Shown here: positions 1-7,054 of the stretch, one piece after another
Layout: each line of letters begins with the position of its first letter
How positions within the stretch are numbered: position 1 is the stretch's first letter
Source of the DNA: BQJU01 sp965229635
GTDB lineage: Bacteria > Bacteroidota > Bacteroidia > Chitinophagales > Saprospiraceae
Assembly (NCBI GenBank): GCA_965229635.1
Contig: OZ245894.1
Location: forward strand, 5,518,001 to 5,582,000
Direction of reading: 5' to 3'
Length of the DNA stretch: 64,000 nt
Made by a program: the position numbers and the translations under genes
The notes under the pieces: model-generated
What the model saw: the letters and a program-made list of their open reading frames with translations, nothing else
The model's database searches: none
What the model was told of the DNA's origin: nothing

Positions 1-102
1 CTGAATACTCATTAGCGGCGGATAGGGCTTCTGCCATTCTTCCTGCTTGGGGTCCAGGGAAAGCAAATAGGAATGTGTGAACAAAACGGACCTTTTCAAC
101 AT
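1..102 (-). CDS. B12-binding radical SAM protein, N-terminal fragment (cut by window edge)
   Basis: The minus strand reads an uninterrupted 34-codon frame from an ATG at 102 to the window edge. It begins MLKRSVLFTHSY and continues through LDPKQEEWQKPYPPL. This is the usual opening of cobalamin-binding-domain radical SAM proteins (BchE-like): a hydrophobic first beta strand, then the DPKQ and PYPPL motifs that precede the Rossmann-like B12 domain. The catalytic cysteine motif would lie outside the window, so substrate and reaction cannot be told. It is divergent from the PAS-like gene at 202, and the 99-bp gap carries an inverted repeat. The family call rests on a short stretch but the motif match is specific. 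Confidence 0.75.
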   Translation of the reverse strand, partial: MLKRSVLFTHSYLLSLDPKQEEWQKPYPPLMSIQ

Positions 103-134
103 TTAGAAGGAGGTTTTTTACTTCGAACGATTGA

Positions 135-175
135 GACCATGTTTGGAGGACAAACTTTGAGCTACAAATATGGTC
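135..175. repeat. 41-bp imperfect palindrome, copy 1
   Basis: The outer arms GACCATGTTTG and CAAATATGGTC are inverted repeats with one mismatch, and the centre carries an extra TTTG/CAAA pairing. A second copy of identical length lies at 63523-63563 with 34 of 41 bases the same. This copy sits in the divergent gap between the radical SAM gene and the PAS gene, where an operator or a dispersed repeat would both make sense. Nothing in the sequence decides between the two. Confidence 0.6.
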
Positions 176-201
176 GTAGACAAAAGTAGTACTTTTAACG
201 C

Positions 202-759
202 ATGCAAATTCAGGACAATGAGGTTTTGGCGCAGATTAGACATCTTGAGCGATCCTTTGAAGGTTTTCCTTCAGGGTTAATGTTGCTTGACCTGGAGCAG
301 GGAAAGCGCCTTTACGGCAATTCGCTGTTGGAGGAGTTATTTGGATATTCATTTGAAGAATGGAGCGCTGATCCATCTTTTCATTTAAGGATAATATACC
401 CCAATGATGTAGCCGTGGATCAGGCGATCCGGGAAAAGGCCCGAATGGCAAAACCAGATGAGGTTAGTGCCTATTATTGTCGTGCCTACCACCAGGATCA
501 ACGACTTTTGCTATACCGCGTCTTTAATATTCCACTCACCTTCACCAAAAAGGGAAAAGTAAAACTGTCTTTATCAATGGGTAAGGTCATTACAGAGCTT
601 GACCCTAAAGAACAAGAGGCACTATCCATTGATGAAGTTCCATTGTCTGCCTTTGCAAAGCACGAAGATCAGGTAACCAAAGACAATTTTGCTATGTTTG
701 TCAAAATTCTAAAAATGCGCCTCAACCTACTGGAACAATCTTCCGAGGACTTTTTTTAA
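202..759 (+). CDS. PAS-domain protein without an output domain
   Basis: This 185-residue soluble protein has no signal peptide. Residues ~12-135 look like a single PAS fold of the PAS_3 type. It opens with a hydrophobic strand (GLMLLD), followed by the helix that contains ELFGYSFEEW, then the FHLRIIYPND segment typical of PAS_3, and ends with beta strands around RVFNIPL and KVKLSLSMG. The C-terminal ~50 residues are helical and of unknown role. No kinase, GGDEF or DNA-binding domain follows, so it is either a stand-alone sensor or an adaptor. Its stop codon overlaps the stop of the convergent gene by three bases. The fold assignment is by pattern only. Confidence 0.6.
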   Translation: MQIQDNEVLAQIRHLERSFEGFPSGLMLLDLEQGKRLYGNSLLEELFGYSFEEWSADPSFHLRIIYPNDVAVDQAIREKARMAKPDEVSAYYCRAYHQDQRLLLYRVFNIPLTFTKKGKVKLSLSMGKVITELDPKEQEALSIDEVPLSAFAKHEDQVTKDNFAMFVKILKMRLNLLEQSSEDFF

Positions 760-1607
760 AGCTCCAGGGCAACGCCCAATGAAATGGCAGGGCCTGCATA
801 TACATTCCGCAGCGGACTGATAAAATCAGCATAATTACTGTAGCCCGCCACTAAACGCCACTGATCACAAATGTGATACATGGCACTGACTTCGTAGGCG
901 GTATATTTGGTGCCTTCACCGTAAAGGAAGGATACATTGGTCTTAAATTCATCAGAAAAGCTGTCCTGAATGCGCAATTTCCCGATCAACCACATGCGAT
1001 CAAAGAGAAATTGTCCGACCTCAATTCCCGCCTGCAACTGATGTGAAAAGCCCTGCGTGCGCCAGTTGACGCTGCCAAATACAGATCCATAGGTTTTGCC
1101 AGAAGTGGTGGCCTTAGAAACGGCCACTGTACTCCACACGTTAAACTCACCATCCGAAAAAGGCAGGTTAATGCGCTCCCGGATGCCCAGCTCATTTAAT
1201 TCTTTCGCTTCCGCAAAATTAGTCCCGTCCCCAGTGGGAATTTCCGCTTCGACACTGATGGAAACCGGCAATTTTTTGGAAACGGCATATTTGATACCCA
1301 ATTTTAAATCGCCAATACCAGCAATCGTTTCCGTACTGGTAAAGCTGTTGAGTTTAAGCATTGGCAAATTGGCCAAAGCCGTAAACCGACTGAAAAGGCC
1401 ATATTCGCCGTAAAGGCCAAAGACAAGCGTTCGAAAGTTATTATCCGAATCAAAATGATTGCCATCCAGGGTATAATAATCGGCCGAAGAAAAGCCCGAA
1501 ACCATGGCCTGTGCAAAAAGGCTGCCTTTTTCACGGGTCCAGCCGCTTTGAGCGGATGAAGTGCCAATAACACTAAATAAAATTAATGTTATAAATAAAT
1601 TTTTCAT
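756..1607 (-). CDS. Outer-membrane beta-barrel protein of unknown substrate
   Basis: The 283-residue protein starts with a signal peptide (MKNLFITLILFSVIGTSSAQ, cleavage after SAQ). The rest alternates short amphipathic strands rich in aromatic residues and glycine, such as FGLYGEYGLFSRF and GDLKLGIKYAV, and ends in GVALEL. This is the look of a 10-14-stranded outer-membrane porin or transporter of the type often named putative outer membrane beta-barrel or phenol-degradation-like protein. The motif VSISVEAEIPTGDG is common in that group. It is transcribed away from a long non-coding region and converges on the PAS gene. Substrate cannot be inferred. Confidence 0.7.
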   Translation of the reverse strand: MKNLFITLILFSVIGTSSAQSGWTREKGSLFAQAMVSGFSSADYYTLDGNHFDSDNNFRTLVFGLYGEYGLFSRFTALANLPMLKLNSFTSTETIAGIGDLKLGIKYAVSKKLPVSISVEAEIPTGDGTNFAEAKELNELGIRERINLPFSDGEFNVWSTVAVSKATTSGKTYGSVFGSVNWRTQGFSHQLQAGIEVGQFLFDRMWLIGKLRIQDSFSDEFKTNVSFLYGEGTKYTAYEVSAMYHICDQWRLVAGYSNYADFISPLRNVYAGPAISLGVALEL

Positions 1608-1718
1608 CTTTTGTATTGCGTAAAGTTAATTATGATAAATAATAAAGTTATTATAACCTGAACGTACGTTTTTACCCATAATCCGGAGGTTTGAAATGGC
1701 ATTGGCTGATCTAGTGAA

Positions 1719-1866
1719 GTAGCAATTCAAAAGGCGTTAAAAACGGTAAACTGTTTGAGCCAAAACAATTGAAGGGTGATAACCAAGAGTAATATAATTC
1801 CCATTGTCTAGACAAATGAACGTTTCTTGAGGCGAGTTTTTACCGTTTAGACTTTTGGATTGCTAC
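1719..1866. repeat. MITE-like element: ~148 bp with imperfect terminal inverted repeats
   Basis: The ends GTAGCAATTCAAAAG (1719-1733) and the reverse complement of 1852-1866 match at 14 of 15 positions. A second, perfect 10-bp inverted pair AAACGGTAAA / TTTACCGTTT lies just inside (1741-1750 and 1839-1848). The 88 bp between the inner arms have no open reading frame. It occupies a 456-bp gene-free stretch (1608-2063). No target-site duplication is visible, so transposition is only a possibility. Confidence 0.45.
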
Positions 1867-1890
1867 GCAGCGTTAAGGGCCAGGCACAGC

Positions 1891-1925
1891 CTTGATTTTT
1901 CCCACTTTTTATCAAGAAAAAGTGG
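1891..1925. repeat. Compact double-pairing hairpin in non-coding DNA
   Basis: CCACTTTTT (1902-1910) and AAAAAGTGG (1917-1925) form a perfect 9-bp stem whose six-base loop ATCAAG is itself the complement of CTTGAT at 1891-1896. Two mutually exclusive hairpins are therefore possible. No gene is close enough for a simple terminator role: the nearest stop, on the minus strand, is at 2064. It lies directly beside the MITE-like element and may belong to the same dispersed unit. Confidence 0.45.
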
Positions 1926-2063
1926 CCGCCGGAGGCACCTTTTTGATTAGATTTCAATGCAAAATAGCCCTTGGCATTCAACCATTAAACAATGAATAAA
2001 AAAAGGCCGTACTAACACCCGATCAGTGCGTTCCAGCCCTAAAATTGTATGCATTATGCTTAA

Positions 2064-2522
2064 TTAATTCAAAGGAGCATACCCAAACGGAATATTCGCC
2101 GTACCACACCACAGAATAACGTGGGTAAATTTGCTATCCACCGCCCCATCAATCTTGTAATAAGAATCACCGGTAGTTCGCACGGCACCAATCAATTGCA
2201 AGTCAGGATTCCCGTTTCCTGGGTCGGGAGTAAAGGTGTCGGACGTAGACAGGTAAATCGTCACCGTTCCTGTAGCCAGATTGGTCGTAAAATTGTTGGC
2301 AAAGTGCAGAAAATTATCACCGTCTTCATCCATTCCGAGCTCCACATCGCCGGAGGTAGGGGTGCCACTTTGGGCGGTCAAAGAACCACTGGCGTCAGCA
2401 GTAAATGCTCCGGTGGGTACCGTGGGGTCCACTACTTGAGTCATGTCGTCATCTTTTTCACAACTACTAAAAGCGATCGTCAACATCAACAAAAAGGGTA
2501 AGAAAAATAATTGCTTTTTCAT
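2064..2522 (-). CDS. DM13-like domain lipoprotein
   Basis: Starting at the ATG at 2522, the 152-residue product begins MKKQLFFLPFLLMLTIAFSSC, a lipoprotein signal with the lipobox cysteine followed by an acidic spacer (EKDDD). The body has the pattern of the DM13 electron-transfer-like domain: a strand with FLHFANNFTTN, TVTIYLSTSD, a gap, YYKIDGAVDS, and the closing signature VILWCGTANIPFGYAPLN with its single conserved cysteine. The role of DM13 domains is not well established; redox and adhesion roles have been proposed. An ATG four codons upstream (2534) is an equally possible start, and the longest frame reaches 2576. It is probably surface or periplasm anchored. Confidence 0.65.
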   Translation of the reverse strand: MKKQLFFLPFLLMLTIAFSSCEKDDDMTQVVDPTVPTGAFTADASGSLTAQSGTPTSGDVELGMDEDGDNFLHFANNFTTNLATGTVTIYLSTSDTFTPDPGNGNPDLQLIGAVRTTGDSYYKIDGAVDSKFTHVILWCGTANIPFGYAPLN

Positions 2523-2812
2523 GGTCAAATTCATTTTAGAACTTTGGTAAATGATTATTTTTTTTTGTTGTGACAAAGGTAGAGACAGGATATTTCAGAG
2601 CCTTCACAAGAATATCACATTTGTGTCACAACACAACACACACAATTGACTATCAAGTTTTTAAAACAAATCACTCTCAGATTGAAAGACTTGACTTATG
2701 TCAAAACCCGGACATCTGATCAAGCTAGGAGTGATCTTTCATCAGGATATACGAAGTGAAGTGAACGGCAGGTCATAGAGCACCAAAGAAGTAAATTATT
2801 GAATTTAATTAT

Positions 2813-2820
2813 TATATTTG
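2813..2820 (+). promoter_or_regulatory. Bacteroidetes -7 promoter box (TATATTTG)
   Basis: The octamer fits TAnnTTTG exactly and lies 25 bp before the ATG at 2845. It argues against translation from the in-frame TTG at 2818, which is part of the box. Confidence 0.55.
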
Positions 2821-2844
2821 GAAAATAACCCTAAATTAATACCT

Positions 2845-3933
2845 ATGCCCTACTATCAATATTTAAGATCAGTCTCAGAAGAAGAACGTCTAAGAGCATC
2901 CCATGGATTATTGAAATTAAAGGAAGCATTAGCCAATGAGGTTCCAAAAAAGACAACATCTGAGAACTTATTGATTGCCACCTGGAATATAAGGGAATTT
3001 GATTCCAATAGATATAAGTTTCGTTCGCAAGAAGCTATTTATTATATAGCCGAAATTATTGACCACTTTGACCTGGTAGCCGTACAGGAGGTCAATGAAA
3101 ACCTTTATGCATTGAACCGGGTAAAGCAGGTGCTGGGATATTCCTGGAAAGTCATCTTTTCTGATGTAACGGAAGGATCTTCCGGTTTTAATGAACGGCT
3201 GGCTTTTTTATATGACTCGCGGAAATTGAGTTTTACGGGCCTGGCGGGTGAAATTGTTATACCTCCAATAAGTGTCACCACACCAGAAGGGGAAAATGTA
3301 TATGAACCCCAGGACCAACTAGCCCGCACTCCGCTTCTATTAGGCTTACGCACCAGTTGGTTTAAGTTTTCTATTTCAACATTACATATTGTTTATGGAA
3401 ACTCAGTTGGTGATGACCCACGGAGACTTAAAGAAATCAGTTTGCTCTCTGATTTTTTAGCTGCAAGAACGGATGACCCTAATGCCAATACCAACAACAT
3501 GATCTTATTGGGTGACTTCAATATTTTTAAACCTGAAAACGACACTTTCAAAGAAATCACCAAGAATTTTTTCATTCCGGAAGCCCTGCAAAATTTGCCT
3601 ACAAATGTACCACAAAATCGCTTTTATGATCAAATCGCTTTTCGAGGTGACGTCCCTCTGAATGATATTAGTGGTGGCGTTTTTAATTTTTACGAGCATG
3701 TTTACAAATCGGAGGATCACGCATTTTATGCCGATCAGATGCCAGAAACCTACCACGAAAAAGAAACTGATGAAGAAAAAGAACATTATTTTAGAACCTA
3801 TTGGCGTACACACCAAATGAGTGATCACTTGCCGATGTGGGTTGAATTAAAAATAGATTTTAGTATTGATTATCTAAACCAGTTTATTGACGGAGCAACA
3901 GAGATAGGAGAAGTATCAGCGGATGATTTATAA
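2845..3933 (+). CDS. Endonuclease/exonuclease/phosphatase (EEP) family protein, cytoplasmic
   Basis: The 362-residue protein has no signal peptide. The EEP metal-dependent hydrolase motifs appear in order: IATWNIREF (metal-site Asn), LVAVQEVNE (catalytic Glu), LTAFLYD-like strand, STLHIVYGN (His), LLGDFNIF (Asp and Asn), and the closing SDHLPMWVEL (Asp-His pair). The family includes DNases, inositol phosphatases and sphingomyelinases, so the substrate is open. The long insertion between GDFN and SDHLP (about 90 residues) is larger than in the nuclease at 39587. ATG 2845 is preferred over TTG 2818 because a promoter box covers the latter. It stands alone between two oppositely transcribed genes. 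Confidence 0.75.
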   Translation: MPYYQYLRSVSEEERLRASHGLLKLKEALANEVPKKTTSENLLIATWNIREFDSNRYKFRSQEAIYYIAEIIDHFDLVAVQEVNENLYALNRVKQVLGYSWKVIFSDVTEGSSGFNERLAFLYDSRKLSFTGLAGEIVIPPISVTTPEGENVYEPQDQLARTPLLLGLRTSWFKFSISTLHIVYGNSVGDDPRRLKEISLLSDFLAARTDDPNANTNNMILLGDFNIFKPENDTFKEITKNFFIPEALQNLPTNVPQNRFYDQIAFRGDVPLNDISGGVFNFYEHVYKSEDHAFYADQMPETYHEKETDEEKEHYFRTYWRTHQMSDHLPMWVELKIDFSIDYLNQFIDGATEIGEVSADDL

Positions 3934-3977
3934 TTGGTGAAAGTCTTGTCTTCAAAAAAAAGTGAGTTCCAATAAAA

Positions 3978-4003
3978 AAGCCGGGAGTTGTTACCCCCGG
4001 CTT
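3978..4003 (-). terminator. Rho-independent terminator of the TonB receptor gene
   Basis: AAGCCGGG and CCCGGCTT form an 8-bp stem with a 10-nt loop. Read on the minus strand it is followed by TTTTTATT, so it serves the receptor gene ending at 4030 rather than the plus-strand gene. Confidence 0.75.
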
Positions 4004-4029
4004 ATCAAAATATCTGATGTAACCCGTTT

Positions 4030-6258
4030 TTAGAAATGGTACCGCAGATTGGCTCTAAAGAAAAACGGCACCCCTGGGGTAAAATGGATTTCTTCTACAG
4101 GTTCTGGTTCCGCAAAAAGCCGGGATTCGGTGGCAAACTGTGCCTCGTTCCAATCCTGGTCAAATAAGTTTTCAACGGCAATGCCAATGGTGACCTTTTT
4201 ATTGAAGGTGTAATTGGCATTCAAATCGGTGATAAAATATCCTATTGCTACAATGCTATTGTCCTCATTGGCAGGACGATCCTTGACATAGCGGTAGCGC
4301 AGCCCCCCCGAAAAACCGGATGGATGATGGAAAGACAAACCACCTGCCGCGGTCAAATCCGGAGCCAGTGGGATGAAGTCATTGCCTTCCGGCTCATCAA
4401 CAGCCCGGGCGTGGGTATAGTTGATATCCGAGTCAAAAAACAGGTAATCCATCAACTGCCAGCGCAGGCCAAATTCGATTCCCTGACGTTGTGTCTTGCC
4501 ACTGGGCTCTACAATACCGGCATCGCCGACGTAGACAAATTCCTGCTCCAAAAACAGGTACCAGGCCGCGGCATTCAACCACAAACGAGGTAGTGGCTTC
4601 CATATCGCGCCCAGGTCAGCACCATAGGCAGCCGGTAGAATTTGCTGTCCATCCCGGGCCACGACTACCCGGGTATCATTAGAGTGAAAGCCCATGCCCG
4701 ACTTCAAAAAGAGCTGCCATTGCTGACTCGGATTGTAGATGATATTTAATTTGGGAGAAACAAAAGCCTTGCGCTCCGAAAGACTGGTGTACGCCGTCTT
4801 GGTATTGTCGATATAGTCAAAAGAGAATGCGTCTACCCTCACGCCGGGATTGATCAGCCAGCGGCCGAAGTCAAATTCAGCGTTGACAAACCCGTAAATG
4901 TTGGTTTCATCGATATCGCCAAGGGCCAGGGTTTCGAGCGTAGTCTTCCGGTTGACCGTATGCGAAAGCTCATTATCATTCACCTCATCATAACGCAGCC
5001 CTACGCCATAACTCAACTCGATGTCCTGACTGCCTCCCAGATTCTGGAACACCGTACTTTGCACCCCATAAATGTTGCGATCTTCATACTGCATAATCTG
5101 ATCGCCGTTAACTGGGTCATCCAAAAAGAAGGTGAAGTTGGAAAAGAGCTGGAAACTGTACTGGCTGTAAAAAGCCCGGGTTTTTACAAAAGAGTTGTCA
5201 TTAATGACCTTGGTATGATCCAGCAGCACATTGGTTCGGCTGGTATTGCCGCCCTCAGTGTCATCCACCGCACCAAAGCGAGTGATGGTGCCATCATCAA
5301 CCAGTCGCTGAGGAATCTGTCCGGAGGCATCCCACTTGCTTTGAAAGCGTGAGACCAGCACTGATAAACGGTCATTATTTCTGAAATTGACCGAATATTT
5401 ACCCATCACATTCAAACGGTTAAAGTTTTGTGGAGATTCAAAGGGACCATCTGAGGCCAGGTATTCGGTAGCGATGTAGGCGTGTTGGTTTTCCGAATTG
5501 CCCAACAGGTCAAAAAGTCCAACCGTACGGAAGGTATTGAACTGCCCATACTGCAATCCTATGCTACTCTGTTCCAGTTTGTCCTTGGTTTTAAAATCGA
5601 CATAACCGGCGGTGGTAAAATTGCCGTGCTCGGCATAATAAGGGCCTTTACCAAAGTTGATATTTTCGATGGTTTCCGGAATTAAAAAGTGAAGATCAGA
5701 GTACCCCTGACCGTGGGCGTGAGAAACCATATTAACCGGAATGCCATCTACTGACAGCGCAATATCCGTTCCGTGATCAATGTCAAAGCCACGCAGGAAG
5801 ATCTGTTCTGCCTTACCGCCACCGGCATGCTGACCGATGATCAGTCCGGGAACCTTGCGCAAAATTTCTTGAGAAGAATTGACCGGATTAGTTTGTAAAT
5901 CAATATCCGCTACCTGACTGGACGACTTTACCGAATTGGTAATGTACACCTGATCCAGTTCAAAAAACTCCTCCCGCATGGAGAAGGTGATTCCTGCGGA
6001 AAAGTCTTGATTGGTCAACACTTTTTGTTGGGTTTCAAACCCAAGGAAACTGACGATTAGCGTATCACCTGCTACCAGCCCACGGCATGTAAATTTGCCC
6101 AGGGCATCACTATGAGCATGTATGGAGGCAGACGGGGTATAGATGTAGGCGTCAGCGATCGGATTATTAAATTGATCAACGACTTTACCCTGTATGTTTT
6201 GTGCCTTGAGTCCCAGGCATAGGACGGCCAGTAAAAATGTAAAGATTAGCTTTTTCAT
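4030..6258 (-). CDS. TonB-dependent receptor, possibly for a metal
   Basis: The 742-residue receptor has a signal peptide (cleavage after LKAQ), a carboxypeptidase-like regulatory domain (about residues 22-100, IQGKVVDQFNNPIADAYIY), a plug (about 115-230) and a 22-strand-type barrel ending FFFRANLRYHF. The plug contains FLRGFDIDHGTDIALSVDG followed by the His-rich VSHAHGQGYSDL, a signature of a receptor subgroup whose substrate is not firmly known. It lies 104 bp downstream of a His-rich membrane-anchored protein on the same strand. That pairing suggests a divalent metal such as zinc as cargo, an inference only. A strong terminator follows. Confidence 0.85.
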   Translation of the reverse strand: MKKLIFTFLLAVLCLGLKAQNIQGKVVDQFNNPIADAYIYTPSASIHAHSDALGKFTCRGLVAGDTLIVSFLGFETQQKVLTNQDFSAGITFSMREEFFELDQVYITNSVKSSSQVADIDLQTNPVNSSQEILRKVPGLIIGQHAGGGKAEQIFLRGFDIDHGTDIALSVDGIPVNMVSHAHGQGYSDLHFLIPETIENINFGKGPYYAEHGNFTTAGYVDFKTKDKLEQSSIGLQYGQFNTFRTVGLFDLLGNSENQHAYIATEYLASDGPFESPQNFNRLNVMGKYSVNFRNNDRLSVLVSRFQSKWDASGQIPQRLVDDGTITRFGAVDDTEGGNTSRTNVLLDHTKVINDNSFVKTRAFYSQYSFQLFSNFTFFLDDPVNGDQIMQYEDRNIYGVQSTVFQNLGGSQDIELSYGVGLRYDEVNDNELSHTVNRKTTLETLALGDIDETNIYGFVNAEFDFGRWLINPGVRVDAFSFDYIDNTKTAYTSLSERKAFVSPKLNIIYNPSQQWQLFLKSGMGFHSNDTRVVVARDGQQILPAAYGADLGAIWKPLPRLWLNAAAWYLFLEQEFVYVGDAGIVEPSGKTQRQGIEFGLRWQLMDYLFFDSDINYTHARAVDEPEGNDFIPLAPDLTAAGGLSFHHPSGFSGGLRYRYVKDRPANEDNSIVAIGYFITDLNANYTFNKKVTIGIAVENLFDQDWNEAQFATESRLFAEPEPVEEIHFTPGVPFFFRANLRYHF

Positions 6259-6362
6259 TTTTGATTATTGGTTGTCACCAATGTTTTACTACGATTTTGG
6301 GCGTAAAGATGACAGCCCAAAACGCAATAGATGGTGTTTTAGAAATAAATTAGTTAGTGGAT

Positions 6363-6767
6363 TTAAACAAATGAAAAAGCAACTTTTGGAGGTGGACTTA
6401 ACGGTTGGCTATCATGGGTTTTCGGGGTTAATAATACACCAAAATTGTTATCTGTATTATTATCAGCCAGGAGCGTAGTTTCCCGTCCCTGGTCACTGAT
6501 TTCTATTTTCTTTTTTAGGTTATCGGAATTGACGGGTTGGTCTCCTTGTTCTTGTTGCTGATTCTTGGCCACCTCAAGATGTGCATGGTGGTGATCGTGT
6601 CCGTGGTCGTGAAAGCTGTGTTCGTGATAAGTATTTTCAAGCAATTCGGCAGCGTGAGCGCCCAGGTGAAGTCCTTCAAAGACCACATTGGGAAAAGCCC
6701 CAAGCAAATAGCTCAACAGCAACAGGCCGAGTAGAAAGTGCCGATATGTATTAAACGCTGTGAGCAT
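6363..6767 (-). CDS. Small His-rich membrane-anchored protein
   Basis: From the ATG at 6767 the 134-residue product begins MLTAFNTYRHFLLGLLLLSYLLGAF, a signal anchor or uncleaved signal. It then has a histidine cluster of about twenty residues (HEHSFHDHGHDHHHAHLE), a glutamine-rich linker and a low-complexity tail. It has no recognisable domain. Such clusters usually bind Zn, Ni, Cu or Co, so a periplasmic metal buffer or sensor for the receptor just downstream is plausible. The frame is open up to 6875, but the upstream part has no signal-like features. The short spacing to the receptor gene (104 bp) supports co-transcription. Confidence 0.6.
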   Translation of the reverse strand: MLTAFNTYRHFLLGLLLLSYLLGAFPNVVFEGLHLGAHAAELLENTYHEHSFHDHGHDHHHAHLEVAKNQQQEQGDQPVNSDNLKKKIEISDQGRETTLLADNNTDNNFGVLLTPKTHDSQPLSPPPKVAFSFV

Positions 6768-6941
6768 GGTTTGTGGTAATAGGTTATTTATTCTAAGATA
6801 CGTGAACATTAGGGCAATCGGATTGCAATTTTCCAAGATTCTGGTTCTTTGACAGATTTTGTGCCTCAGAGTCAATCGAAAAGTCCCATCAACGATTCTT
6901 ACAGGCGCTTATGATTGACCTTTTAGCTTGACCACCACTTG

Positions 6942-6960
6942 TCCCGATTTTACATCGGGA
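6942..6960. repeat. TCCCGAT/ATCGGGA hairpin
   Basis: A perfect 7-bp inverted repeat with a 5-nt spacer lies in the divergent gap (6768-7054) between the His-rich gene and the radical SAM gene. A longer relative with the same CCCGAT core is at 11118-11138. No T-tract follows on either strand. Confidence 0.4.
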
Positions 6961-7054
6961 AAATTTGCCAAAGAAGGGGATTTCTTAACAGCTATTTCCT
7001 AAAGCATCCTATCTTCGTACAAAAAAAATGATTCCACGACAATAATACGATGGT

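Noticed and set aside
1891..1925. H-type pseudoknot from the overlapping pairings
   Set aside because: The second strand of stem 1 is joined directly to stem 2 with no loop to cross it, which is not geometrically feasible; alternative hairpins fit better.
2818..2844. TTG start giving a nine-residue N-terminal extension of the EEP protein at 2845
   Set aside because: The TTG forms part of an exact TAnnTTTG promoter box, so it would lie upstream of the transcript start.
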